Assembly (NCBI RefSeq): GCF_000143415.4
Contig: NW_003314297.1
Location: forward strand, 1,291,388-1,355,387
DNA: 64,000 nucleotides
From: Selaginella moellendorffii
Lineage: Eukaryota; Streptophyta; Lycopodiopsida; Selaginellales; Selaginellaceae
Direction: 5' to 3'
Part shown: positions 34,673 to 45,401 of the stretch, piece after piece
Numbering within the stretch: position 1 is the stretch's first letter
Layout: every line of letters begins with the position of its first letter
Notes under the pieces: generated by a model
Seen by the model: only the letters and a program-made list of their open reading frames with translations
Told to the model about the DNA's origin: nothing
Databases searched by the model: none
Translations under genes and position numbers: made by a program

Positions 34673-37119
34673 ATGGATGACGCATTAGAGGCAATTAACA
34701 AGTGGGTAGATCAGGGCTATATTGTAGATGAGAAGAAGATCATGGCGCTGACAATGTATCTCACAGAAGGCCCTGGTAAGCTCCAGCCACAGGAGTACTG
34801 CACTGAGCAGCCAAAGCCAACCTTGATGGCATCTGCAGCTGAATGGTGGAAACAGAATCGAGCGGAGTGGAAGCAGCAGAAATTGGAGTTTGAGAAAGAG
34901 TTTCAGAGAAGGAAATTGGAGTTTGAGAAAGAGTTTCAGAGAAGGAAATTGGAGTTCGAGAAAGAGTTTCAGAGAAGGAAATTGGAGTTTGAGAAAGAGT
35001 TATTGGAGTTAAAGAAAGGGAAATTGGAGTTTGAGAAAGAGTTTCAGAGAAGGAAATTGGAGTTTGAGAAAGAGTTATTGGAGTTAAAGAAAGGGAAATT
35101 CGAGTTGGAGTTGGATAAGAAAAGAATGGAAAAAGAAGAAGAGGAGAGGAGGAGGATAGAAACAGTCATAAAAAATGCTCATACCATTTCCGACATGGAG
35201 AAGTTCTCTGACAGTGAAGCTGCTGACTTCAACAAGCTTGTGCTGGATAAGTGGAATCCTTTGCATCAACTCCTGCGTGGCAATACTGATTTGCATGCAA
35301 TACGGTGGAGATCATTTCTGCCCAAGCAGCTCGGTATGTTTGTTTGTTTATTTTTTGTTTTGTTTAAAACTTTGTCTCCATAGTTGCATCAGAGTTCCAT
35401 AGGAGCCAAACCACGTTTGGAGGTCGATATGTGCTCGACAAACTCAACCAAGAGGGAATCCAAAAAGGCTGGGACCAGATCAAAAGAGATGTTTGTGCAG
35501 ACTATAAGGGAAGAGGCTTTGAACATTTACAAGTTTCATATCTGGAAGCTACGGAGCCTGATCAGCTTGGTACTGTTTTCTATTCTTCTTTCTTCTTTGC
35601 TACAAATCCTTGTCCTTGAATGCAGGGAAGAGCATGTATGCCTGTGATGAGACTTACGCAAAGGTCAGAGTCAAACACTACGCTGCCTATGGCGTTTGTT
35701 TTGCAGCGCTGTTGGAAAGTATCTTTCGGGTCCTTGACAAAGACAAAGGTCTGCCTACAATTTCGTTGAAGGTTCTGGCCCCAGTTCACACATCAAACGG
35801 GAAGCTAGAGGTTGAAGTCGAAAGGTCGAGTTTGAGGTGCAAGTTCCTAATAGAGATGAAGAATCTGAAGCGGCAGGGTGATGACATTCAGGAGGAGACC
35901 AGGGCGAAGAAAAACAGGGTGTTGTTGTCTGACCAGAAAAGCAACGAAAGTGAGGAGAACAAAACCATAAGCAAGAAAAAGCAACCTATTGTTCTCAGCG
36001 ACAATAATCAGAGTGAGCCTCTGCAAAAGGCTCGAGGCCAAATTGGCGAAGTTCACGTGGAAAGGCAATTTCAACAGGTTCAGAGCGGGTTTGTCAACGG
36101 CGTGCATGTTACAATCGTCCGCCGAACTTACTCCACCAAATCCGAAGATCATTTCAACGCCAGCCGGGTACTGAAAATCTTGGAGAGTAGCGACATAAAG
36201 ATAGGAGAGGCCAGGAGTTTAGATATGGATTCAAGGGGCGTCGATCAAGTCCTCAAAGAGCTAGTTATTGCTCTGATTAAAGCCGGGTTCCTGCCACAGA
36301 GTCTGCTTCAATGTGATGTTAGTGGTGCTGCAGGGTTGAGAGCAGAGAGAATGGAAGTAAGTGTTGATGAAGAACAGCTAGTTCAGCCGGTTAAGGCTGA
36401 GGTAGCTGAGGTAGAGCACCGGTATCTATTCCCCGTGACAATCCATGGATCGGGATTGAAAGCCTGGATTAAAGCAGCAACAGTAGGTGACCGGTACAAG
36501 CAGGTTCAGCGAGAGCTTTTAATTCGTCAGTATCTGTGTCCAGAGGACTCTGTGAAGGCGAGGGCAGTAGTCTGGAGGGGGGTTCCGGCGTTACTCTTGG
36601 AAGATGCGGGACAGAAAATCAACACAGACAGGATGACGCCTGAGGACGTTTTCAATATGACAAAGGCCATTTATATGGTACTTTCTCATGTGTATGGTGA
36701 GCATGGGATTTTGCACAATGATGTTGCACCCCGCAACATCTGCCAAGACGAAAAGGGATGTTACCGACTTATTGACTGGGGATTAGCAAGCCGGCTTCCT
36801 GATATTGATCATCCCACAAATATACCTGATTGGCTTTATTCAGGTACTTAACTTTTTTTCTCGAGTTCGGTAACTGATTGTTCTGTATGCAGGTTCTTGC
36901 TTTTTCTCTGGAAGTCAAACTCCAAGAATCCATTCTGATTTAGAAAGCTTGGTGTACGTGGCACTTGACTGTCTCCATGTACCGTTGCCATGGGTAAATG
37001 CAGCCAATGGTTCTGATGTTATTAAGATCCGCAAAAGATTCCGGAGCAACTTGAATTCCTCAGTGTTGAACGCTTTATATCGACCACTGCTCAAAGCATG
37101 GTTAGAATTGGAGATCTGA
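34673..37119 (+). CDS. Coiled-coil protein with atypical kinase-like (PKL-fold) domain
   Basis: I do not recognise the family by name. Exons 34673-35333, 35384-35569, 35626-36843 and 36893-37119 give 763 aa; an in-frame stop lies upstream of the ATG. Residues about 60-165 are a highly charged coiled coil built from an 11-residue unit (KLEFEKEFQRR). A middle region of unknown fold follows (RGNTDLHAIRWRSFLP, DETYAKVRVKHYAAYG), then a Lys/Glu/Ser-rich linker. The C-terminal ~220 residues have kinase-like landmarks: LKAWIKAA (candidate ATP lysine) at about 555, QRELLIRQYL, GILHNDVAPRNIC (catalytic loop, about 645) and RLIDWGLASR (DWG instead of DFG, about 666). A degraded tandem copy follows at 39181-41073. 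Intron 3 (36844-36892, 49 bp) is missing from that copy. Confidence 0.75.
34880..35110 (+). repeat. 33-bp in-frame tandem repeat in the coiled coil
   Basis: Units of aaattggagtttgagaaaga plus gtttcagagaagg repeat about five times, with two variant units ending ttattggagttaaagaaagg. Each full unit encodes KLEFEKEFQRR, so length can change without breaking the frame. The downstream copy lacks this region altogether. Confidence 0.9.
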
Positions 37120-37374
37120 ATACTGCATGATTATAATAAAAACGTGATGCTATTTCAAGTCAGTCTTTGTTACTCACACAAAAACATGTTTACGCTATGC
37201 AAAAGCTTCGGTTGTAGTTCTATTTACGGTTGCTACTTATTTATCTTATTTGTAAAAATAAAACATTTAAAGTGCTGGAACTTTCCAACTCTTTATATAT
37301 TTATGGAATCAGTTTATCTTTTATATGTTAAGAACTACCAAATGCATGAGTTAGTTGATTCTGATTCAAAGTTC

Positions 37375-37640
37375 AATCTCGGACCGGGTTTGAGATTGAG
37401 TCCGAGACTAACTCTGAGACCGAGTTCGAGATAGAGTCCAGAATCGAGCCTGAGGCCAATTCGGAGACTGAGTTTGAGATTGAGTTCGAGACCTGAGATC
37501 GGGTCCGAGACCAAGTCTGAGATCAAGTCTGAAGTCGAGTCCGAGATCGGGTCCGAGATCAAGTCCGAGATCGAGTCCGAGACCAAGTCCGAAGTCAGGT
37601 CCGAGATTGAGTCCAAGATCGAGTCCGAGACTGAGTCCAA
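37375..37640 (+). repeat. Long degenerate GAG(T/A)CC / GAGATC hexamer array
   Basis: About 44 six-base units, mainly gagtcc, gagatc, gagacc and aagtcc. The frame on the minus strand (SDSISDLISDP-type) is a by-product. Same family as the array at 11750-11852 and likewise next to LTR-like sequence. Confidence 0.9.
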
Positions 37641-38409
37641 GTACTAATACAGGTCAAGGGTTGACAGCCCAAAGTGTGCGTCTCCTTCCAAAAGTATAGT
37701 AGAGATAGTGAGGTCTAGGAACCAATCTTGAAGGAACTCTCTAATGGTGCTTCCAAACTGACTTGAGGTTGAGACTGGGGCCGAGGAGCCTTGGGTGGGA
37801 GTGAGCATGGACTCGGGTGGTGCTGGAGGGGCCACCCAAGGAAGTGCTCAAGAGCAGCTCCCACTCCTGAAAGGGAAACCGACTGCAGTGCTCCTGGCTC
37901 ATATGGAGTGGTGCCTCAGTTGAGTACCTCGTGGCTCATTGGTCCTCGCCCTTCCTAGGGGCTTGGGCCTTCCCTTCGGGATAGAAGTGGGGGGTAAAGG
38001 TACCCATACCGGGCCGTTAGGCCACAATGTTTCGCCCCGATGTCCCAAAGCAAATGTTGCACCCAAGACTTGGGATTTAGAGGGTCCTATGATCAAGTCT
38101 TGTGGTACCAAAGGATGATAGGAACCTGGAGGCTTGGTGTGCTTGGCTGCTTGTGCCTACGGGGAGTGTAGCCAAACCTTAAGTCCAGTCTAACTCGGGG
38201 AGGGGGATTGGGAGAGTTTTGGGAATCCATGGATGGATGGCTAACACTCCGTTGCTCATGCAGTGAGTAGTTGAAACCAAGTAGGACCAAGTAGGAGCTG
38301 GTACCATAGGCTAGAACCTTGGCGAGGGAACTTAGCTAAAGCCAAGGCAGTGTTGGTCAGATAGACGAGGTAAGTTGGCAAATTGGAAAGAAAAAATTTG
38401 TGGCTTACA
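37641..38409 (+). mobile_element. LTR remnant of a gypsy-type retrotransposon
   Basis: Related to the 3' half of 11333-12848 (shared stretches include agcccaaag, ccaaaagtatagta and catggatggatggc). It ends GCTTACA at 38403-38409, followed after three bases by a primer-site-like sequence and then gag. The 5' boundary is not defined, and no matching 3' LTR was found nearby. Confidence 0.6.
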
Positions 38410-38412
38410 ATT

Positions 38413-38425
38413 TGGTATCGGAGCC
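38413..38425 (+). other. Primer-binding-site-like sequence
   Basis: TGGTATCGGAGCC, one mismatch to the initiator-tRNA-Met-complementary primer site, three bases after the LTR end. Its position is as expected for a retrotransposon. Confidence 0.7.
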
Positions 38426-38468
38426 TTCTCCTTAGTTTTAACGAAGGATAGAGGCGGATTGCTAGGAG

Positions 38469-39137
38469 ATGGCAAAGGCAGGGCGTAAACGAACCAAGGC
38501 AGAGACGGAACCTCCGCCAAAGCTGGAGCCTTTGGTCGAACAAGAGGCTATGGATGAGGTATCCTTGCACAAGGAGGACTCCAATGAGGAAACTTCCAAA
38601 CAGGAGTCTGGTGGCAAGGTTCGGTCGTCCAAGGCTCGATTGGATGTTCTAGAAGGACAGTTGACACAAACCAATGCCCTGCTGGAGACTCTTGTACGCA
38701 AGCTAAAGCGTGATGAGAAGCGGAAGAAAAAGTGAAAGACTATAAATGCTGGCAACGCAGAAGGTGCAGACCCTTCGATAGGGATTGAGGCAGAACCAAA
38801 CAAGGTCAAACAGACCGAAGTGGAATCAGTCCCTCAAGTAGTTCCCAAGTACAAACTAAAACCCCCACCGATCTTCAAGGGAGTGAATAACTATAAGGTG
38901 GTGGAGGATTGGTTTTACGATATGGAGAACTACTTCCGAGCGTTGCGGTTACCAAGCTTGGAGAAGGTCCCATTTGCAAAACCATACTTGGCAGATAATG
39001 CCAAGTTTTGGTGGAGAACAACAGAGGCCAATGAAGGACCGGTGGCCACTTGGGAAATGATAAAAGCGAGAATCTGTGTAACATATGTTCCTCCGAATGC
39101 TACTCTGCACCTAAGGGATGAGCTGAGTGTGAGTGAC
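38469..39137 (+). pseudogene. gag fragment of Ty3/gypsy-type retrotransposon
   Basis: Starts MAKAGRKRTKAE at the expected distance after the primer site. An in-frame TGA (38733-38735) interrupts it; the frame then continues. The second part has the plant gag signature: FKGVNNYKVVEDWFYDMENYF, WWRTTEANEGPVATWEMIK and FVPP-like TYVPPNATL. The frame breaks off near 39137, where a ~40-bp stretch matching the reverse complement of an LTR end (taagtgactaaagta, compare 12811-12825) meets the start of the second kinase-like copy. No pol is present. Confidence 0.8.
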
Positions 39138-39180
39138 AAATTTTTCCATTTTACTTTAGTCACTTAACCCCATTTCCGAC

Positions 39181-41073
39181 ATGGAGAAGTTCTCTGACAG
39201 TGAAGCTGTTGACTTCAACAAGCTTGTACTGGATAAGTGGAGTCCTTTGCATCAACTCCTGCGTGGCAATACTGATTTGCATGCAATACGGTGGAGATCG
39301 TTTCTGCCCAGGCCGCTTGGTATGTTTATTTGTTTATTGTTTGTTTTGTTTAAAACGTTGTCTCCACACTTGCATCAGAGTTCCATGGAGCCAAACCATG
39401 TTTGGGGGTAGATATGTGCTTGACACACTCAACCAAGAGGGAATCAAAGGCTGGGACCGGATCAGAAAAGATGTTTGTGCAGACTATAAGGGAAGAGGCT
39501 TTGAACATTTACAAGTTTCATATGTGGAAGGAACGGAGCCTGACCAGCTTGGCGTTCCTTTAGGTACTGTTTTCTAATCTTTCTTCTTTGCTACAAATCC
39601 TTGTCCTTGAATGCAGGGAAGAGCATGTATGCCTGTGATGAGGCTCAGGCAAATGTCAGAGTCAAACACTACGCTGCCTGTGGCCTTTGTTTTGCAGTGC
39701 TGTTGTAAAGTATTTTTCAGGTCCTTGACAAAGATAAAGCTCTGCCTACAATTTCGGTGAAGGTTCTGGTCCCAGTTCAGACATCAAACGGGAAGCGAAT
39801 TCCGGACATACAGGTTGAAGTTGAAAGGTCGAGTTCGAGGTGCAGGTTTTTAATAGAGCTGAAGAGTCTGAACCAGAAGGGTGATGACATTCAGGAGGAG
39901 ACCAGGGCGAAGAGAAGCAGGGTGCCGTCGTCTGATCAGAAAAGCGACGAAAGTGAGGAGAACAACAGCATGAGCAAGAAAAAGCAGCGTATTGTTCTCA
40001 GCGACGATAGTCGGGAGCTTCTACAAATGGCTCGAGGCCAAATTGGTGAAATTCACATGGCAAGGCAGTCTCAACACAGGGTTCAGAGCGGGTTTATACC
40101 CAACGGCGTGCATGTTATAATCGTCCGGACTGACTCCACCAAATCCGAAGATCATTTCAAAGCCAGCCGGGTACTGAAAATCGTGGAGGGTAGCGACATA
40201 AAGATAGGAGAGGCCAGGAGTTTAGATATGGATTCAAGGGGGGTCGATCAAGTCCTGAAAGAGGTAGTTATTGCTCTGATCAAAGCCGGGTTCCTGCCAC
40301 AGAGTCTCCTTCAAGGTGATGCCAGTGGTGCTGCCGGGTTGAGAACAGAGAGAATGGAAGTAAGTGTTAATGAAGAGCAGCTAGTTCAACCGGTTAAGGC
40401 TGAGGCAGCTGAGAAAGAGCACCCGTATCTATTCCCCGTGACAATCCATGGATCGGGATTGAAAGCCTGGATTAAAGCGGCAACAGTAGGTGACCGGTAC
40501 AAGCAGGTTCAGCGAGAGCTTTTAATTCGTCAGTATCTGTGTCCAGAGGACTCTGTGAAGGCGAGGGCAGTAGTCTGGAGGGGGGTTCCTGCGTTACTCT
40601 TGGAAGATGCGGGACAGAAAATCAACACAGACACAATGACGCCTGAAGACGTTTTCCATATGACAAAGGCCATTTATATGGTACTTTCTCATGTTTATGG
40701 TGAGCATGGGATTTCGCACAACGATGTTGCACCCTGCAACATCTGCCAGGACGAAAAGGGACGTTACCGACTTATTGACTGGGGATTAGCCAGCCGGCTG
40801 CCTGATATTGATCATCCCACCAATGTACCTGATTGGCTTTATTCAGGTACTTGCTTTTTTTCTAGAAGTCAAACTCCAGGAATCCATTCCGATTTAGAAA
40901 GCCTGGTGTATGTGGCACTTGACTGTCTTCATGTACCATTGCCATGGGTAAATGCAGCCAGTGGTTCCGATGTTATTAAAATCCGCAGAAGATTTCGAAG
41001 CAGCTTGAACTCCCCAGTGTTGAAGATCTTGTATGTACCACTGCTCAAAGCATGGTTAGAGCTGGAGATCTGA
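39181..41073 (+). pseudogene. Second, degraded coiled-coil/kinase-like gene copy
   Basis: Tandem paralogue of 34673-37119 lacking the entire N-terminal coiled coil. It starts within exon 1 (DMEKFSDSEA) directly after the gag remnant. Exon 2 has lost its acceptor AG (ccatag changed to ccacac), carries a one-base deletion and a TAG. Exon 3 begins with an in-frame TAA at about 39706. From about 39757 the frame is open for 438 codons to 41073 and includes the whole kinase-like domain (LKAWIKAA, HNDVAPCNIC with Arg to Cys, RLIDWGLASR). It reads straight through the place where the first copy has intron 3. Translation from an internal ATG near 39970 is conceivable. Confidence 0.75.
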
Positions 41074-42470
41074 ATACCCTATGATTATAACAAAAACGTC
41101 TTAATTTGAATACTCACCCTTCCACAAAGATGTGTTTCAACCCTGAACTCATGGTTGCAGCTCTTCTGATGGCTGGTAAATAGTAGTAGTCCAAACTTTC
41201 ATCTCAGTTCTTGAATATCAAAATGCTTGTTTAAATATTATAAGAACTAATTAAAGCCTAACTAAAATGATTATCATCTAATATTTAACATGTAGTGTGT
41301 AATTCTAGTTTACTTCTTTAAACATGTACTTTGCTTATTAGTGAGGAGGCACATAGTGCAGGGCAAGGTGATAGGGGGTTGGAAAGTTAGAAAGCCAGGC
41401 AAGATCATCTAGGTGTTAAAGACACTTTTTATGGTGAACCTATAAAGGAGCATGTTGATCTCCATGGTGCGAAAGTTGTTTTGATGTCATGAATTAAATG
41501 TGTCCAAGGATATTAGGAAGACCAAAATTACACTTGTAGATTAGCAAAACAATGTCCAAAGCAATCCACTAAAGGTAATTGTTGAAACTTGAAAACAAAT
41601 GCAAAAGTACAAGTACAGCCATGAGCTGAGAGTAGATTTATTCTCTAGCAACTTCAAGGCCTTTTAGAACTCTAGACTCAATTGAAAATCTTAGAATAAA
41701 TAAGTTAACTATCACTATATTCTATATTACTTTGCAGTAATCACTTTGTTTCTATATTGTAGTAGAGTATTTTATATGATAGAGCATTCCTAAATATGCT
41801 AGTTTTTTAAGCTCATAATTCATTTCAAATACCAACCATCCATCCTTATGAGCATAAAATTCTGAAGGACTCCAAGATACTTCAAGATATAAGGCAAATG
41901 ATCAGCCTAAAAGATCAACTATGAATAGATGCAATTCTTTAGTTCTCCTTTAAACTTCAATTGAAAAATTATGTATAATATACTTGATATTTGGATAGAG
42001 CTCAGTGCTTTGTTGGGATCATCACCCATTATGTCTATTGATAACATGTTGATTCTCACCATCACTTTGACCTTTTGAAAAGAAATATACAATATTAGTG
42101 AACAAAACTGAATAAAAAACAAACAATGGATACAAAGGTATTAAAAGTAATAGCACCTCAAGTATGAACCATACTATGGATTTGGAAGTAGCTTGTTTGC
42201 TATTATCCAATGGTGAAAATAATAACAATTTTCACTAGATTTCTAACAATGATAATCTTGAGGAAGAGCCAAATAACACTCTTTTGCTACACTTGCTTTG
42301 CATGATGTATAGCTATATACCTCTGGCACAACTTATTGATTGCAACAACATCTCATCATTGTTCCTGGAGTTGTAAAAGCTAATCATAGTAGTGTTGTAG
42401 TTGGTATTAATTTGTTAAAATATAAAGTGGAAAATTTAAAATTAGTGACATTGATATAACCTTTAAGAGA
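41074..42470. other. AT-rich intergenic; no gene seen
   Basis: No coding region or clear repeat found. Short open frames such as 41919-42122 and 42022-42228 on the minus strand have AT-driven composition and no recognisable motif. Confidence 0.5.
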
Positions 42471-42575
42471 GGTCAACTATGAGTTGCTCTTTTCTTGCCA
42501 TGAGACCTTGAGCTTGTCAAATGTTGCTTTGAGCTTTTTAGTGACCAAAGCACTTTATTACCATTACACAAAATA
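42471..42575 (-). pseudogene. IFT81 exon 9 fragment (left part of split pseudogene)
   Basis: Matches 30,895-30,990 of the intact IFT81 gene (ctatgagttgctcttttctt and gaccaaagcac) with many substitutions. The remainder of the same exon resumes at about 45402, so about 2.8 kb of unrelated DNA separates two halves of one ancestral exon. Confidence 0.7.
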
Positions 42576-43009
42576 TGGCATGTTATTTATAAAATGGTGT
42601 TGCATGAAAAATACCATACTGTGCAATATTGCATTTGCCAAGTGGCAACATTTGATTGGTCTATCATAACCATATTTCTATTATAAACATCCAATGGGCA
42701 TCCAATGTGATCAGATTTCCATACATGTCTATTATGCACATCCCAGTACATGTCTACTCATCCTTTGATTAGTGTCTGGTGAGGCCTACTTGTTGTTGTG
42801 TAGGGCACTATGGTGGAGTCTAGATCCATGGGTATTGGTACTAAAAAATCTAGGGCAATAACAAGGTAATTTATATTTAAAATAGTTAGATGGTTTTATT
42901 TTCTTTTGATGACAGGATTTGTAAGGAGGTTTTGACATATAGCATACATAATGAAGCTTAAGAAACATGAGTAAATTTCTATTGTCAATTTCAAACTTCT
43001 TTATTATAG

Positions 43010-44330
43010 ATAACGACATTTTTTTGCTTGAGATTTTCGTTAGGTCTCATAGAAGAGCAAGATGGTATAAGTGGACAGTCTATCCCATATGATTTAGACT
43101 CTTCTTGAACATTTGAGAGTGATAACAAAGAGCAATACACAGAGGTATATAATTTCATGTTTAGAGTAAATTATTAAATATATGATTATAAGAATTCTAA
43201 CATTCCTTGGTTTCTAGATGTTTTAGCAATCCAATTGCTTTTTATTTGTGGATGCATTTGTGAGACCAAGACAATGGATTACTTAGCATCATATTTACAG
43301 ATTTCAAATCTAACATTGTATAAATATATGAGGTTCATTGATGTAAATTGAAGAGTAAGATACCATCATTAGAGGTGTTTCATCATATCCTCACTAACAT
43401 TGCCATGAGTCACAGTGATACAGATTGTAAATGGCCACTCAAGTTGTCAATATTATTTTAGTCAATGTCAAATTTGCAAAGCTTTAGCTATACAAGACCT
43501 TATAAGGCTCACTTTAAACTTATTTCTGTCATGCTTTACTCTAGCAGCATAATGTAAACTAGTATCATATGGATTTTATGTCCATGCTATGATTTGTGGT
43601 GCTACACATAACATCATCTTTTACGAGTTATCAACTACAAAGCAGTAATATGTAATTTTTAACATTTATGCACATGTTGTTTATAAATTTTGCTATCCAA
43701 AATAGATTAGAAGCAATCACACACTAAAGGCCAACGATGTGGAGAGTAGAATATAGACCTCCCAAGCTTCACCTTTTATCAGTGGCACTTCAACACAAAA
43801 CCAAATACAAAATATCTACTCAAATCTTTTTAAATTTTAAATTTCTTATATATATATATACACACACACACATTTTATTTTTTTCACAGCATAATCAGAG
43901 CATTAAGAAATAAAGATATTGAACTCTTGCTTAGATCATTTCTATGCAGTGTTGAAGGTGTTACTTTGCCACAAGTATTTAGTTTTATCTTTTTTGTGAT
44001 GTTCCCTATGTTAAGAATTTCTTTGTTTTGAACAACACATAACAACAATCCAGAATCAAGCATTTTCACTCTATTATACTAGGCGAAATCTAGATGAATA
44101 ATACCTTTTACTCTTGAATTTATTAATATTATGTGCACTAGCAAATATAAAAAGACATCCCACTCATAGACTACATTGCAACAACACTATGTATGGCAAC
44201 TCTAGTCATTAGAAGAGCTCTTGAAAAGTTGCAAATGACCATTCTCCATCTAGCTTAGTTATGAATTCTTTAAAATTTATTTGTTCTTTAAGGTGTATTT
44301 TAATTTTAAGTAGTGGAATTCAAATGTTAT
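43010..44330 (+). repeat. Decayed unrecognised element, copy II
   Basis: Weakly related to 4510-6330 over several collinear islands (for example near 43,320: tctaacattgtataaatata compared with 4,890; and near 43,920: KDIEL...FLCSVEGVTLPQV compared with KDIED...FLSNVEGATLSKV). It lies inside the DNA that splits the IFT81 pseudogene and may be part of the insertion. A tatata/cacaca microsatellite sits at about 43851-43873. Confidence 0.5.
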
Positions 44331-44389
44331 CACCAACTATGTATTAATATTATTGATTCACAAATAAAATATAATAAAGCATAATTATA

Positions 44390-44690
44390 TTCCTAGATTG
44401 GGAGATTGGCAAGCATGAAGTATAGATTTGAGCAATGTGTTTAGAATCATATAGCAAATCATAGAAGGTAACAATCTTATCTGAAAAATATACATCCTAT
44501 AAACTAGTATGAGAGTTAAGTGGCCTTCACCACTTTTAACATACCTGAAAAGTATAGTGTTCCATGAAACATAGTCCCAAATACACGTATGAATGTTGTC
44601 CAAGCCCATGTATGTGTCCACAAAGCTTCTACATTTGGAATACATGTCAACTACACAGTTTGCGATATAAACATCTTATATAAACCTCCT
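44390..44690 (-). pseudogene. PPR gene relic
   Basis: On the minus strand from about 44690 the text reads DVYIANCVVDMYSKC, then after damage DYVSWNTILFRYVKSGEGH, close to plant PPR units. A TLLKSILHACQS-like stretch follows. Frames and spacing are disrupted. It is AT-rich compared with the live PPR genes of this window, consistent with long decay. Confidence 0.6.
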
Positions 44691-44812
44691 TCAAGTGGCC
44701 TTGTAAATAATATGATTTACAAGAGGTATAACTATCTTCGAAACATAAACCTCTTTCAGGCAGCTTTATAAATAATATGATTTACAAGAGGTATAACTAT
44801 CTTCCAATCTCG
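44682..44812. repeat. Tandem duplication of ~63 bp
   Basis: The stretch containing aaataatatgatttacaaga and ggtataactatcttc occurs twice in direct order (about 44704-44741 and 44767-44804), with flanking similarity (aacctcctt/aacctcttt). It lies directly upstream of the PPR relic. Confidence 0.75.
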
Positions 44813-45401
44813 ATAAATTTCTGTCCTTCTTCTATACATAGCATATAGTGGGAAATTTTGGCCCATTCTTCCAAATAAAAATAATAATTAAGTATCTAAG
44901 CATTTTGAAATCTCAAATAGTTATATTAACTTCCCCATGAAACAATGGAATTCCATAAAATTTCTTGCACTGCTCTAGAATGAGCGTCCAATGTTATTGA
45001 TAGTTGAAATATATGAAGTTAATCACTTTATTTGAGCTCCTCAGCCCTTGCTAAATTGTAATAGTGCTCAAAAGCTTTAATCAATTGAAATTAGAAAAGG
45101 CACTAGGAATCAGGGAAAAAATTCAAGGCTTATAGTTAGAAATATTTTGAAACAATAAATGGGTCTAATTAAATGGTTATGGATGGATAAGGGGCCATTT
45201 ACATGGCCATGATCCCCACATAATGGCCATTAGATTCTAGGGAATATCCTTCAAAAATCTAATTCAATTTCATGCGTAATCAATTTCACATAAGGAATAT
45301 ACCGTTTCATATCCAATTTTATACGTAGATTATTCTACTAAATGCCCCATGGCTTGTTTTTAGTACAGTCTTTTTTCATGCCAACACCAGTTTACGAATA
45401 A

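Noticed and set aside
37335-37640. Minus-strand Asp/Ser/Leu/Ile repeat protein
   Set aside because: Produced by translating the GAGNCC hexamer array; composition changes with frame and no gene context is present.
37375-37640. Possible CRISPR-like array
   Set aside because: The units are six-base tandem repeats without spacers, in a eukaryotic genome.
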